This document shows, one piece after another, positions 43,387 through 58,540 of a stretch of 64,000 nucleotides of DNA (the first letter of the stretch is position 1; each line of letters starts with the position of its first letter). A model generated the notes under the pieces. The model was not told where the DNA came from. It worked only from the letters and a program-made list of their open reading frames with translations, and did not search any database. The translations under genes and the position numbers were made by a program. The stretch lies in the NCBI GenBank assembly GCA_963082975.1, contig OY720348.1:55145564-55209563 (forward strand), given 5' to 3'. Origin of the DNA: Labia minor. Its lineage: Eukaryota > Arthropoda > Insecta > Dermaptera > Spongiphoridae.

Positions 43387-46300
43387 AGTCCCAATAAATC
43401 CATTGTAGCAATAGACACCAAATTAGGTTGGACCTTTTGTGGTCGAGCATCACACGAGTCCAGCATTAATCATATTGTAACTCAATCTTCTGAACAAATA
43501 GAAGATAACACTTTGGACAAGAATCATGACCTTATTTTGAAATTATTTGAAATGGACCAAATGGGTCTATCTACAAAGATAGACTCGAACAACGAGGTGG
43601 AGAAACATTTTGTTAAAAATGTAAAATTATTAAATTCTGGCCATCTCGAAGTAGATCTACCTTTTGTTAATAGTTCTAAACCGTTGGGACAATCCTTTAA
43701 CAAGGCTTTGCAAGTTTTTAACAGTTTAGAAAGGAAAATGTCTAAAGACAAGTCCTTATTTATCGAATATCATGATTACATGAAGAATATGCTTAATCAA
43801 GGCTTCATGGAAAGGGTAGGCCCCCTCTCGTGTCATAACCATGCCCAAAAGAATAGCTTTTACCTGCCTCATCACGTGATTTATAAAAAATCAAATCACT
43901 CCATGAGAGTCGTGATGAATGGCAGTTGCCCATCTTCTAATCATTTATCATTAAATTCTATTTTATCCATTGGCCCACCCCTCCAAAATGACTTGAGATT
44001 GATTTTACTCAAGTCGCGATTAAATTCTATTTTATTATCTACTGACATAGTTAGCATGTATCTTATGATTTCAATTAACCCCACACATAGGTATTTCCTA
44101 AGAATTATTTGGAAATTACCTGAAGACGATCATGCACAGATTTTTCGCATGTGTCGTCTCCCCTTCGGATTAGCTTGTAGTGCATTTTTAGCGGTTCGCT
44201 GTTTATTTTATCTTGCTGACAAGCATAAGTCGACTCACCCGTTGGCTTATCGAGTTTTTAAGCAAAATTCTTACTTGGATGATTTTATCATCACTGCATC
44301 CTCATCGGATGAATTGATTAAAATTGTCAATCAATTAGTGGATCTTTTGAAAACTTATAATTTTTTACTTAACAAATGGTCCACTAATGACCAAAATATT
44401 TTAGACTATTTATTGAATCATTTTAATCAAAATGACAATATTAAATATAATCCCATTCACTCTTCCACTAAATTATTGGGAGTGATGTGGAGCCCAAGTA
44501 ATGACAGATTTCTTTTTGATATTCCTGACGTGTCTGTCAACGTTTTAACTAAACGCTCTTTGCTTTCGCTTACAGCGTCTCATTGGGACCCAATTGGAAT
44601 TGTTTCCCCTGTTACAATATCCCTTCGGATATTATTACAAGTGGCTTGGAAGTCACCTTTAAAATTGGGCTGGGATGACCCCTTGCCAGATAACATACAA
44701 TCCTTTTGGTTGAAATTTAAATCAGAATACCCTTTACTTTCAAATTATAACATCCCACATCTATTAATTCACCCTTTAGGCAAAACATTTAAAATTTTCG
44801 CTTTTAGCGATGCAAGTGAGTCAGCATACGGATTTTGCTCGTATCCTGTATCCTTTGACCAAAACAATCTCATATTATCATCTGTTTTCTTGTTATCTCG
44901 CTTTAGGGTATCCCCTATAAAAAAAATGTCAATTGCAAGATTAGAATTAGCTGCGTATTCTTTAATGTGTCAGTCGATCAACTTTATTTACCCATCTTTC
45001 GAAGTTCCTATTGACAGAATCCACTTGTTTAGTGATTCTAAAGTTGTTTTAAGTTGGGTCCTTTCCGATCCCAACCGATTTAAAACTTACATTTCCAATC
45101 GAATAACTCATATACAAAATTTAGACTTTTCTCCCACTCATTCTTATATATCTACTGAATTGAATCCTGCTGATTTAGCCACTAGGTCAATCAGCATTTC
45201 TAAATTTATATCTAATCCTTTATGGCAAACAGGTCCATTGGATATTTATTCAAATGTATTACCTTTTGATAAAAGCTTATGTGCTAATGCACTTGATCAT
45301 TCTTTATTAGAAGAAAAGGCTGATGCCTCCTTATTTATTTTATCCCTAAAAAATAAGTTTAACTATATTGAAAATTTTATACAAAATTATTCCTCCTTTT
45401 ATAAATTAGTTATTCATATTGCCACTTGGCACAAGTATTTTGAATATCTTAAGTTTAAACTAGCGGCCTCTAAAAGCAATTCTCAAATTAAGAATTGTTT
45501 CAATGGTTTAACTTCAGAGGATTTAAATCGAGCTAAATTGTTTTTAATAAAAAATGCTCAGAATTTCTATTATTCCCAGGACATCAAAAATTTGTCACAA
45601 AACAAAGATGTCGAAAACTCATCTCTTAAATTGCTTTCACCTTTTTTAGACAGTGAAAATTATTTGCGCTTAGGTGGGCGTATAAATAAATCCAAATTTT
45701 CTTACAATTTTAAACACCCATATTTACTCCCCTCTGAGAGTTTCTTAATCCCTCTTTTAATTCGTTATTATCACTTGCGTACCATGCATATGGGACCTAG
45801 CGCCCTTCAGGCATTTCTTAATAGCCATTTGTGGATTCCTCGACGTCGAAAACTCATTCGAAAAGTCTGTTTCGATTGCATTACTTGCAAGGCTCAGAAA
45901 TCACAAAATGTTAAAACCCCTATAGGTGATTTACCTATTGACAGGTTAAACATAGCACCCAATTTTTCAACTGTCATGATCGATTATGCCGGTCCTTTTG
46001 AAGCCTCTTTAGTTAGAAAAAAGGGTCAAATTTATGTAAAAACTTATGCTTTACTATTCAAATGTCTTGTTACAAAAGGGGTGCATATTGAATTGTGTTA
46101 TGATCTTACCACCTCTTCCTTTATGAACGCTTTTAAACGTTTTGTAGCACGACGAGGTTGCCCTCGCAAAATTTATTCCGATAACGCCACTACCTTTGTT
46201 TCGGCCAGTAAAATTTTAAAGTCTGATTATAAATATTTAATAACACAATTTCAGAACGCGCTGTTTATAAATTATCTTTTAGAACATAATATTGATTGGC

Positions 46301-46827
46301 ATTTTTCACCTCCCCTGTCCCCTCATATGAACGGATTAATAGAGAACGCAGTCAAGGCACTTAAATTTCATCTCAAAAGAGTTACGTCAAATCTAAAATT
46401 TTCCGTCTCCGAGCTGTCTACCCTCTTGGATGTAGCCGAGTCATTCATTAACATGCGTCCTCTGTTTCATATCCTTGCAGACGACGGTGAGGTTGATATC
46501 TTAACCCCTTCACATTTTTTGCTTTCTAAACCTGTTTCTCTTTCTCTGGCCTCAGATGGTTTTGTGGAGAATATAAATTTAAGTACTAGATATAAAATGG
46601 TTCAGAATGTAACTTCGCAATTGTGGCGCACCTGGTCTAAATCATATGTTGCCCAATTGCAACTTAAAGCCAAAGTAAAAAATTGTACAAATTTAAATGT
46701 AAACGACATTGTTTTGATCAAAGACCTGTCTTTGATACCTAACAACTGGGTAAAAGGTCGAGTGGTGAAATTATTTTACAAATTTTTTTTAGATGGCTTG
46801 AACTATTCCAAGACAAAGAGAGTGTAA
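43387..46827 (+). pseudogene. BEL/Pao pol without protease, unit 2
   Basis: In the same frame as the truncated gag, because the deletion is 275 codons exactly, but separated from it by the new TAA. It restarts at SPNKSIVAIDTKLGW, just before the RT. RT (YLDD), RNase H and integrase are complete. Changes from unit 1 include NALFINYLLE for NPLFKNYLLE in integrase and KLFYKF for KLYYKF near the end. No convincing ATG at its start. It would be expressed only from a donor helper or not at all. Confidence 0.88.
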
Positions 46828-47046
46828 ATTTTGGTGATAATGTGTCTGTTTGTGCGCGTCAGTAATAGCTACCAAACTAATCCACGTTTTACCGCTAGTA
46901 TTAATTTCTCCAATTACTTGGGGGGTGGGAGTGGGGCAGGGGAAGAGGGGAGAGGCGCCAAAAAGTTCTATTAATCCAATAGGTTACATTACGAATCAGA
47001 AAATAAACTTATCATATTATCTATTCGTCAATTCAATAGGATCATG

Positions 47047-47094
<48 letters not shown>

Positions 47095-47235
47095 TCATTT
47101 CTTTTCATATTAAATAAGTGAAATTTTATAAATACTATGTATATACTAGCTGCTTAGAGCGCCTTCGGCGCTCTTCACACCTAGACGGGGGCTCCGCCCC
47201 CTGTACCCCCGAGTGTTACATAGTATTTGGTTGAA
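46777..47235 (+). repeat. R1 repeat, copy e (pol-linked, unit 3 start)
   Basis: As copies a and c. Shares aatagctacc with copy a, where copies b, c, d and f have aatggctacc. Confidence 0.8.
47130..47228 (+). other. 99-nt cloverleaf-like palindromic element, copy 5
   Basis: Identical to copy 1 in stems and linkers. Confidence 0.85.
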
Positions 47236-47378
47236 AGTAGTAAAAGGTTTTCATCCATTTTGTTTCAATCAGTATATTACATAAAACATTCATTTCTTTT
47301 TGTGGTCTTATTTAAAATATATTTTAATTTAATCAGTAAATTAATTATATATATATATTATTATTGTATATTTTATAT

Positions 47379-47737
47379 CTATCTATCTATGTCGCTCAAA
47401 GATACTCGAAAGTTCTTGGCCACATTTCTCCAAATGTCCCTATCCTGAGCCCTTGTCCCATCTCTCTTACGCCCCTTCCTACGCGTCCTTGGTTTTCCAA
47501 GCGGACGTTTTCCAATCGGTCTCTCCCCACCAATATCTTTTTCCTCTCCCATTCTAGCCACGTGCCCTGCCTATCGCAACTTTTTCCCTTTTATAACCCT
47601 AACTATTTCTGAAGGTGCAGAGGTCATGCAATTTCTTGTTATGCAGTCTCCCCCATTCCCCGGTGACCTCATCTTTCTTTGGCCAATAAATGCAGGCAAG
47701 AATTCTATTCTCAAATACTCTGATAATGCAACAGGCA
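47379..47737 (-). pseudogene. Decayed LINE reverse transcriptase fragment, unit 3
   Basis: Same fragment and damage as at 2382-2740. The AT-rich stretch that follows to 49227 matches 2765-4230 and holds nothing recognised. Confidence 0.8.
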
Positions 47738-49227
47738 AAATAATTTTTTTATATATTCCCTTTGATAATAATTTTGATGAGATAAGCCTCTTTATTGCAA
47801 GATAACAGGCGTTTCCCGATTGCAACCCCGAATTAAATTCTTCTCAAATATTATTATCCTTCGTGATTACATTCAATTTTTCTACATATTCAAATTCTAC
47901 ATTTTGTATATTAAGATTTTGTATGTTAATACCTGACCTCTTTGTTACGAAATATTTTTTCTTATCACTATTAATTTCAAACCTCCATTAATTTTTCCTC
48001 GCTATCTGTAATTGCAATTGCCGAATCTCCTATTATATTTAAGTCGTCCTTGTAACCTAATAGTTTACAATTGATTTCCGCATCTTATTTTTTCTTTAGT
48101 ACCTTTAAGACAAATATTAAGATCAAAATATGAAAAAGTTTATGCTGATCTATATTGAGTCATGTGTATGTTTTACTAAATTCTACAAATAATAGTGAAC
48201 AGAAATATTGAATTCGCGATTTTTTTCCTAATATCTGTCATAATGAAAATATCTTAATTAATGTTGGTCGATTTGGCCTGAACCCGCAATGATATCTTCT
48301 AATATTTCCTCCGCCTATGGTTCTTAAGTATTGTATATGTTATAATAGTGAAATAGAGTATAATATTTCTTGATCATTACATTTTGGTATTTTATTTTCA
48401 TTGCTAGATTATTATTGAATATTTTTAATTATAATGAAATTTGAGAAAATGCAAAAATAGAGACTTGAGACAATTTATAAAAATTAACGGTATAAAACTA
48501 TAGATAAATTGCCAATATATACATTTATTAAGTTCATTTATTAATTTTTTTAGATCATAGTTATTTTCCTCCTTTAAATGAAACTTATCTAATTCTGTGG
48601 TGCTAGGGGATTTGAAAATTATTAGTCGCAATATGAAGATTTCGCTTACAGTTTCTGTCATGTCCGACCTCCGTCCAACAGTTATTTCCCTCAAGTTTCT
48701 TGCTTATCTAAATCATGTGATCTATATATTTAATTTTTTTGATTCATTGTAATAAAATTTAAACAAATAAAAATTTTCTCTTTGTTAATTTATATAAATT
48801 TCAATTTAAACTGATTGTGAGTGATACGCTTTGCCAATACTCTGAATAATTTGTTTATAGAAATATTGAATGTTCTTAGCGAGATTTTTTAACCTTTCAC
48901 TTTCCAATAGAAAAGAAGAAATATTCAAATTTATAGAAAGAATAAATAAAAATTAAGTTAAATATGATCTAAATATTTTATTAAATTAATTAAAATGGGA
49001 ACTTTTAGAATAAATTATCTAATTGAATTGATATTTGAATATTAGAATTTAAAATAAAAAGTGAAATATTACAATAATTCTTTGATTGGGAATCGCTAGA
49101 TAATTCATTGTTTAAAATGATTCCGATAGGGACAGTGAGCCGATAGATGCTCTTGAATGAACAACACGGAGAATTATATAAACTTTAAAAAATTAATTCC
49201 TGCGGTTATTGATTAGATTATAATAAA

Positions 49228-49357
49228 ATGTATAGCCTATGTTACTCTAGAGGTATATAAGAATATTGTGATGTAATTTCATAGAAATCGGTTCAGCTAA
49301 ATTCAGAGTCTATAAAATAGTAATTTTCCGGACAGACCGAAAGACAGACAGACAGAC
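49228..49357 (+). repeat. SINE/RTE-like repeat tail, unit 3
   Basis: Copy of 4231-4360. Confidence 0.5.
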
Positions 49358-49453
49358 ATGAAAAATTCTAAAGTCACTTTTGGATTCTAGAGGTCATGAA
49401 ACGCGAAGATATGCAAAAATTTTTAAATTCTGAGCAATGTGCAGACAAAAACC

Positions 49454-49490
<37 letters not shown>

Positions 49491-50034
49491 ATAAGATAAT
49501 GTCTATGTTGTTGAATTTATCAAATATCATATGGATTGAAATTAAAATAAGAAAAAATCTCGAGGAATCAAGTTAGTTCATAGTATGCATTGGCTGTCTA
49601 CGTACAAGGGGCTTCTATCCAAAACTCTTTTCAAGTTTTCTATTCTTTACAAACTTAATTAAAAAGAATGACAAATTCCTATCTAGCATTGAATAGTAGA
49701 ATATAATTTAATAATTAGATAGAATCAATAAAAAAAGAAATAAGAAATTGGTTGGAAAAATCTAATACAAGTAATAATTGAAAAAATATGGAGTGTCTCC
49801 ACTCGATTATCTCGCTAATTAGAATCCTAAAATATGATATTTAATATTAAATATCTTCTTCATCTAAATTTACAATTTACATTATTTGTAGCATATCTCA
49901 AATTTCAAATAAACGTAATTCTCTTTATATTTAATCAAATTTAAAGCATATTCTTTCTATAAGATATTGGAAATAAAAAATTCATTGCGTTCTTTTTAAA
50001 AGTTTGATGTGTATCTTTAGAAGAATTTCAGGAG

Positions 50035-50130
50035 ATTTTTTTTAATAAAATATATTCGAATAAGCGTGTTTAAAATAAAATAAGGGCAGTAAAAGGGTTA
50101 TTATTTGAAAAATAATTATTTGCTCTACAG
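50035..50130. other. 96-bp presence/absence segment, main-locus copy
   Basis: From attttttttaata to tgctctacag, bounded by AG on both sides. Same segment at 18256-18351 and 62406-62501. Absent at the matching points near 5034, 28474 and 40736, where aggag meets ttttcc directly. Confidence 0.85.
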
Positions 50131-53100
50131 TTTTCCAAAACTATCATCATTAAGGAATATTCATATTAATTTTATAAATTTTATATACTTTTGAAAAAAT
50201 ATTATACTGATTTAATACATATCCCGCCATCTATTGCGATTAGTGTTGACTACATTTAAAAGTTTTATATTAAAATATTATTTTCAATATTATTCATTAA
50301 GTATATACATATATATAGCAATAATTAAAATTAAATAAGTTTAAATTAAACTGATTTAATAGTAAAATAATTATCCTTCTATTAAAGGAGAAATACAAAG
50401 GAATAAATCAAAAGAATTGAAAAAAATCTCTCAACCAAGAACTGAAATCTAATTTCTAAATTATGATGAAATTCAAATATCTTGTTATATACTAAGGGTA
50501 TATTTTATCATTATCATCTATAATATACTATAAAATTAAAAATTAAAATATATAATAAATACATATACAATACTTACAATGGATTGATTAATGGTAGGTA
50601 ATGGAGTCGACAAACACTTCAACCGGATCATCGTCTTGAATCCCTGGAAAACAAAGACTAATATGAAATAATGTTTTCCTGGAATAATTGATATTGGAAA
50701 TCTACTCACCTTTTTAATGGAACCGTAAAAGTGAAAGATTGCCATCAACATCGATCGATGATACATGAAAAACAAGAATAAAAGACATATTTATTAAGAA
50801 TGAAAATAGATTAGAATAATATTAAAATATTTCTTAAAAAAATACTTACGGCGGGGTTTTCACCCCTTGCAAATGCCCGAAGGATGATGATGATGATTTG
50901 GAAGTCATTATGTTGTTCAATCTCTCTCTTGATTCTGGAATAATGTTGGACATCAAGTAAAACTAAAAAATTAAGAAAACATTTCACTTAGTAATTTAAT
51001 AAACGCGTGTAGTATCTTTATAAATTCATCAATGTAAATCTATCTAGAAATATCTATACAAGAAATTAAACATTGTAATATACATATATCTGGATTATTT
51101 TGAAATGATATTCCATTCATAATTCTACTCACCGTTGGTACATGCGCTTATTCTCATTAGCTTCTTCCATCATTTCTTAGTGACCAGAGTGAGAGTAGAG
51201 TCAAGACATCACAGCATCATCCACGGGTACGAACATATCTGATGGTGATAGATAAAACATATTTTGATATATTAAAAATTATTTAAAACTTTTTTTAAAC
51301 TTAAAAAATAATAGTTGAAGAAGAGATAAGATAATAGTGAAATATTTTATTTTATCCTTTTATAGAAATTTCTATAATATACCATCATTAATATTTGAAA
51401 TTCAATTCAATGAATATTTATAATGTATATTATTTAATAGAAATTGGAGGATATCTATCATAGGAATAGGATTATATATGAAAAACTTAAAGAATTTTTG
51501 GACAGTAGGAGAACTTGTGTAATATTTGAAAATTTAAAATAATATTTCAATATTAATTATTTAAAAATAGTAGAAAAAATAAATAAAATTCTTACCCATT
51601 GATTGACCATTGTTTTTTATTTTCCTTTTTAGTAACCTTCATATTAGGTAGATGAAACCTTATGCTCGCTCCATTCCCTTCAAAGTAGATCTAAAAACAA
51701 GAAATAGATTTATAATTAGTTCTGTGATTTCGAAATATTTACTTGTATATATTATTTATTATATCCAGTATATTCTTCTATATTGTAAGTTAGAAAAATC
51801 AAAGAATAATTAATAAAAAACAAAGAAAGTTTTTTAGATTTATTTTAACATTTTTTAAGAAGAATTACTGTCACAAAAATTTAAGTTCTAACAATAAACG
51901 CCATTTAAAAATTATGTAATTTTAATTATATTTAAACATATTGATATTATTTCATGAAATATTATAGAAATAAAAATTCAACTCACCGATAAGATGTCTT
52001 GCAGTCGTTGTGATGTGATGCGATGAACTTCTGAACTGCGACAACATACCACCAAACCAAGTTCTTCAAATGATGCTCTTCAGACAATGAAAAGAAAAAG
52101 AAATAGAAAAAAGATCATTAGTTAGAGTTGAATAGGATAAGAGAGAATAACGTTCCAAAAAAGAGGTTATAAATTGTATTTCAATTGAAATATACATATA
52201 ACCTACCGTGGAGGCTACTTCATTGCGCCCTGATGTCTTCCCTGTACAGTCTATCCTATGCCAGACCAAATTCTATGGCACGGATGGCCATCTAATAATA
52301 TTTTCTATCTACGTGCAAAACACTCTTCTTGCTAGAAAAGATTGCAATCACGGAAACGGAAAAAAAAACACTCCCGAACGCGCTTATTAGACACAGTATG
52401 GTCTATTTTGTGTTTTAACTACCGAAGAAATGCGCAATTTAGAAGAAGAAGGAAAAAAAAAAGAAAAAGAAAAGCATAGATTAAGTGGGAAGCCGTTTGT
52501 GAGTATCTGTGGATCAGCTGAGAGTGACTTTGAGTTTTTGGATTACGATTGAACACCACATTCGTGGCAACCTGTAAAAAATGCCTACCTACCTACAATG
52601 GGGATTCATGGCGTCCTCCATAGTGGGAGGAACACTCATGAAAAAGAGACTAAGCTTAGCTCCAAGGTAGTCAATACATCCTGGCGGGCTAATCCCATTA
52701 AGGAACATTGTTGAACTACCTTCACGAATGCCTGTCCAATACCATAGAGCCACGTCTTAGCCATTCTCAGTGATACACATTACTTTACACAAACAAGGGA
52801 ATCGTCATTAAAAAAAAAAAAAAAAAAAAAAATGACGATTTGGGAAGCACAAAACACATGCAGATAAACAATCCCTTAACATTTTCTGGCACATACCCGA
52901 CTCCACCCACTAAATACTAAATAGGAAATACTAAAAAGGTGTTTCCTTTAATAGTTAGAAGCATGCAAAAACCAAACACCTTTTTTCTATTCTATTCTAA
53001 AATATTAATAATTCATTAAATTTAATGTTTCTAGTTTCTATCTATATTTATTGGCTACCACAAAGGTTTGGAAGCGATGACTCAGGAGGCATTTTCTTGA

Positions 53101-54895
53101 AGCATTCCTTTATCTGTAAATCCCTAACAACAAACGATTAAGCCAAATAAATAAATAATCACCCCCCATACGCAACCTATCAGGCTAACAATTCTAAATA
53201 CCTTTAAAGGAATTGATGATTCAGTAGATTGTAGATTTGCCATCCTTATTCTTCTATCTTCCAATTCTTTCTGTCTTCTATGGTAGCATCTGAAAAACTC
53301 GAATCTAACTAACTAACTAACTAACTAACTAACAAACAATGTTAAATTTAAAATATTAATAGAAATATAGTATTTTTTATTGTAATATTTAAATTTTGTC
53401 AATATTAAATTAAAATCATTACTACCACTAGTGCCAGAATAATGAAAAAATATACGTTGAGTACTTATTTTTGGTGAGCTGTATTTATAAAAAATTTTGA
53501 AGAAACCAATATTATTCGAAGAGAATTGAATTTGCCATCAGCAAAAAGATGATACATGAAAATAAAAGAAAAACAAAAGACATATATAAGATTGAGTATT
53601 CAAAATATAATACATTTTTTTTTATCACAAAAAGTACTAACCTCGGAGTTATAAATAGGTTGCCCACTCGTAGTAGGTCACTCGACGATATCGATGAACT
53701 CGTACTTCTCACCATCTCCCTCCATATATACTAGTGGTCCAAATTTGTTTCGTGAATCCATGTTCTTTCAGATGAACTAATAGAGAAATTGAAAATATTT
53801 AAATTATTAAATACACTTATTTTTTATATTCAAATGAATAATCCAAAACATTAAATTAAATTTTAACCTAATATTCTAAACTAAGCACGACGAATTAAAT
53901 ATAAAAAAAAAATTGTCTTGATCATAGCTCTTTTGTTATTTCATGATTAATTATATAAATAAATATATCTCTAATGAAAAAAAGCCATTTTTAATTTAAA
54001 GAATACTTTCATAACAAAATATTAATTTTTATTAATATGTAATAATAGAAAATTATCTACAGATATATCTATACTATACTATATATTAAATTTATTGTTA
54101 GGAACTAGAATAAAACAAATTCAGTCGAATGTCAATTTCTTTTTCTTTTTCCTCTTTGTTAATTTATGAATATTTATATATCTGTCGATACAACTCTTTT
54201 ATTGATTTTCACCTTAACAATTAATTGAATATGTAATTATAATTATTAATTATAGTTTGTTGATATATCAACTTTACCTCTAATGTGATGTGATTCCTTT
54301 TTCTATATGGATCAGATATATTCTTCAGTCGACGACTAACATCAAACCATAACAAGCTAAAAAAAAAAAACCGAAAAATTATTTAAATACCTTAACTCGC
54401 ATAATAATATCAATATAGTAATTTAAAAGCAAAAAAAAAATTTTTTCAAATAAATATCAACTATAATTCTCTATTTTCTTACTTTTAATCACTTTTAATA
54501 TAATAATAAGCACAATATCTAGCCCCATTATGTGTGACTTATTAATTCTTATTTAATTTAGGTACTCTGTTCTTTATTAGAAACCTAATCAAATTGATTT
54601 CTTTTCAATAATAATATGATATGAGAGATTGAATTTCAAGTGTTTGATTTTTATTATTTATTTTATAATGCATTTTCACTGATATTCAATAAATATTTTA
54701 ATAAACTTGCCGATTTCTTAGAAAATAACGGAGAGATATCAATATTAAAAAATAAATAAAATTATATTGAAAAAATAATGATTTTTCAAGAGTTTATAAT
54801 TATTTTAGATAAAATAAATCGCAATGAAAAAAATAAAAGATAAAAAAAAAAAAAAAATAACCCTGCACTTTTCTAGAATAAATGTTAATACAAAT

Positions 54896-54898
<3 letters not shown>

Positions 54899-54943
<45 letters not shown>
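54899..54943. repeat. (TA)n microsatellite in intron, unit 3
   Basis: Intermediate in length among the three. Confidence 0.9.
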
Positions 54944-54946
<3 letters not shown>

Positions 54947-56945
54947 GAATATTGAAGATAAAAAAAATAAAATAAAATGTTAAACTCGTAATTAAAAATA
55001 AAAGTAAAAAAAATTATAGTACTACATTATAATAATATGTATGTATCCGATTAAAATTTTATTCTATTTTAAATATATATATATATATATATATGATATG
55101 ATATGATTTGGTTTAAAAATATTTAGGTACACCTAGGCATATATATGTTAGTATATAAATTAAATATTAACTAATTCTGTTAGAATAGAGGATATGTTAT
55201 AGAAAAAGTTCAAATTTATAGAACAAGATGATTTATGCTCCAATTTCATTACCAAATTTGGGCTTCTATTCTATACAAATAAAACAATTTAAAATAAAAA
55301 AAATAATTATAGTAATTAATATCAGAGAATTAGATTTTAAACTAATCGAAATCTTTAATAATGCTTTTAATCAACGAATAGTATTTTTTATATTAATTAC
55401 GAGTATCTATTTCATCGTACTAGTATTATAAATCTATTATTTGTAGTCTTATTTCGAAATTTAAATAAACGTTTTTCTTTTTAAAATAAATAAAATTGAA
55501 TTTTATTTATAAATACCTTACTTTATAAGTTGAATCATGTGAAATGAAAAATTCAATATCATGTTTTCAAAATTTTTCGTTAATTGTTCAGGAGAATTCT
55601 GTCTGACTGAATTGAATTTGATTTTTCTTCTAATATTTTATTTTAATTCCACCACAAGTATTCTTATTTTATATAGCGGGATAGTACTACTCCCACTTAT
55701 CTAAACAATTTATAATTTAATGTTTTTTCTTTTCTATCAAACCCCAGAAACAATCATGATTTTTGTAAATGCACCACCCTCATTCATCCTTGGATATCAA
55801 GACTCACTATGAACAAGTCAGAACTCGTTCAATAATTTATATTAAATTAATAAATAATAATTCTAGTAATTCTCAGAATTTTTAAAATATATCGATATTT
55901 AGTTTCATTTCCGACAATTAACCAAATATCCTTTATTTTATTCTAATAGTTCCCATTGGAATTGATTTATTAAAATGATACCAGATAATTTCATGACAAG
56001 ACAAGATAAAAGAAATCCTAAATATTATGATTAATATTATTTATCTTCTTCACCAAAGTACAATATATTATATCTATCCTATTTCGAATTTAAAAAATAA
56101 ACGTTATATATTCTCTTGATATTACTATAAATAAAATTTAATTTTGATTATCTGTCTAGAAGAGATGAATCAATACATTCTTTATAAAATTCTTTCTGTA
56201 TGTAGAGAGCTTTAAGCGAGAATTTTAGTAATTTTTTTAAATTTAGTATTTTCTGTGTCGGATGTCTAACTAAAAGGGGCTCCAACTTTGTAAAATCTTC
56301 CCAAATTCATAAATATAGTTAATTACCATCCAGTACGTATTTGAACTCTAATTCAAATATTCTATTGAATTTAAAAACATAATATTTGAAATGTAGCTCA
56401 TTCGGAAGAGGGTCATTACCCACACACACAACTTTTTCATTTTTTTTCCTCTAAACTGACCGGAAAAATAAAGCTATATATTTGATAGTTTTTCACATGA
56501 TTAAAAATTGATAAAACTGCTATATATAGAATTTCAGCTTGATTGATTTGCTAAAAATACCAGAATTAATTTTTTAACACTGCAAATCACGCGCCAGCAC
56601 GTGACGTGTTGCCATCAACAAAGAGCCAAACATGCGCTGGTTTAATAAATATTATTTATTAATTTTAATTTATAAATTGTAATTAATTAAATTTAATTTA
56701 AATATAATATATGTTATTTAATCGAATTCAAACTGCGAGATAGTCCAGATTTTTTTTTTTTTTTTGATTACTTTTTTTATAAGACAAGAAAAACGATTCC
56801 AATGAAAAAAACAACTAACAATGCATACAAATATTAATTTCAATATTATAAATAATTCAAATGATTTACACTTAAATCGGGCGTCTCTGGAACTAGTTTT
56901 TTACTCTAATAAATGCATTATTCCAAGAACTGGGTATTTTTTTTA

Positions 56946-56982
56946 TGTTTAGGTGTGAAGGGGCGCTCTGAGCAGCTAGTAT
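56946..56982 (-). repeat. Truncated inverted relative of the cloverleaf, unit 3
   Basis: Same as 11853-11889. Confidence 0.6.
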
Positions 56983-57303
56983 AATTATAAAAAATATAAA
57001 AAAGAATGGGTAATTCTTAAAAGTACAGTTCCAATTATTAATAAAGAAATAATATAAAAAAAATAATAATAAAATAAATTACTCAAATAAATTTTAAAAA
57101 AATAAAATAAATTATATAAATTAGCGATTTGGGTGTACTAGTTACGAGATAAATGCATTGGGAATTAATCAAGAAATCCAAATTTAGTAATGCAATTGAA
57201 ATATTCTATTTATTAGAAGAATAGTTTTTCTAAATATTCTATTATTGAATAAATCTAGGAATGTGATTAAAAAAAAAGATGCAATGGTATTTATATTCAA
57301 TAG

Positions 57304-58039
57304 TCATCCACTCATGGATTTGGATAAAACTTTATCAGTAGGTTCTTTTTTAAGTCCAAATAAACATTTCTTATGCAATTCTTGCGGGTCGCTTCTAGTT
57401 TACGAGATAAAAAGCATTAAAGTTTGCATATAAATCCATTGATATTCTATTTAGCTTCCATGTTTCACTAATTTGAGAATCAGAGGGATCCACTAATTTT
57501 CTTCAGTTCGGATTAGATATAGAAAAATTTAAAAAATAATTAATTAAATAATTTCTCTATATCCAAACCGAACCGAAAAAACCGAAAATTAGGAATAAGT
57601 TAATAATTAGTGAATTAGTCAATAAATAAGTTCATAATAAGGTAATCTGGCAATCTTTAATCCATTTTATCTTGTAAACTAGAATCGATTAGCATATTAT
57701 GGACCTCGAAATATAAAGAAATGTTTTATTAACTAATTAACTAATTAAATTGATTTTCGATTTTTATGGTTCAGGAATTATTTAATTAATTATTTTTTTA
57801 ATTTTTCTATATCTAATCCAAACTGAAAAAAGAACAGAAAATTACTTAAGCCCTCTCTGATGGTCAAATAATAAAACATGCTAGTTAAATAGAATATCAA
57901 TGGGTTTATATACAAATTTTAATAATTTTTATCTCGTAAATGAAAAGCGACCGCCACATACTGCTTAAGGAAAGTTCGTTTTGAATCTAAAAAGGAATCC
58001 ATTGGCAAAGTTTTATCCAAATCCATGACTGGATGACCA
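57304..58039. mobile_element. Foldback element 1, unit 3
   Basis: Both arms present; one private change (ttatcagtagg for ttaccagtagg). Confidence 0.75.
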
Positions 58040-58540
58040 GTTTATATAATTACCGATGCCAAAATAAATCAATTGGAAATATTATATGTAGTATTGAAGG
58101 AAATTGTTTTAAAAAAATGTAAAAGAATGTTTTTCTATGCAAATCCAATAATATAATAATAGAAAAATAGAATAGATTAGATGTTTAAAAAAATAAATAA
58201 CTAACTTACCATGTAATGGAGGGTGTGATTAGAATAGTATACAACTATAATGCATGGAGTGGATGCAACCTTCCTTCATGGCCCATTCTTTGTAAATTGT
58301 AATTCTGGAAAAAGAAAAAAAAGGAAATTATTATTTTTGTTATATAGATAGGAATATTTAAAAAAATTCGGAAAGGATAGTATATCTAATATGAATTTTT
58401 GTTATTATTTCTATAATTCTCCCTATTATAGGCTTAATAGACTGGAACTTACTTTTCAGTTTTATTTCCTAATTAGCGGTGCGATTTTCAAAAGAATCAC
58501 TTGTATCTATTCACAGTGTATTCAACGATTAATTATAGAA

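Larger units (their letters stand above)
25265..46827. repeat. Tandem composite unit 2 (complete, 21.6 kb)
   Basis: Second full copy of the composite unit, near-identical to unit 1. It is shorter because it lacks the LTR-like insertion of unit 1, lacks 96 bp in its mosaic duplication and has an 825 bp deletion inside the BEL/Pao gag-pol. TA tracts and homopolymers differ in length from unit 1, which argues against a simple assembly duplication of the same reads. Confidence 0.9.
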
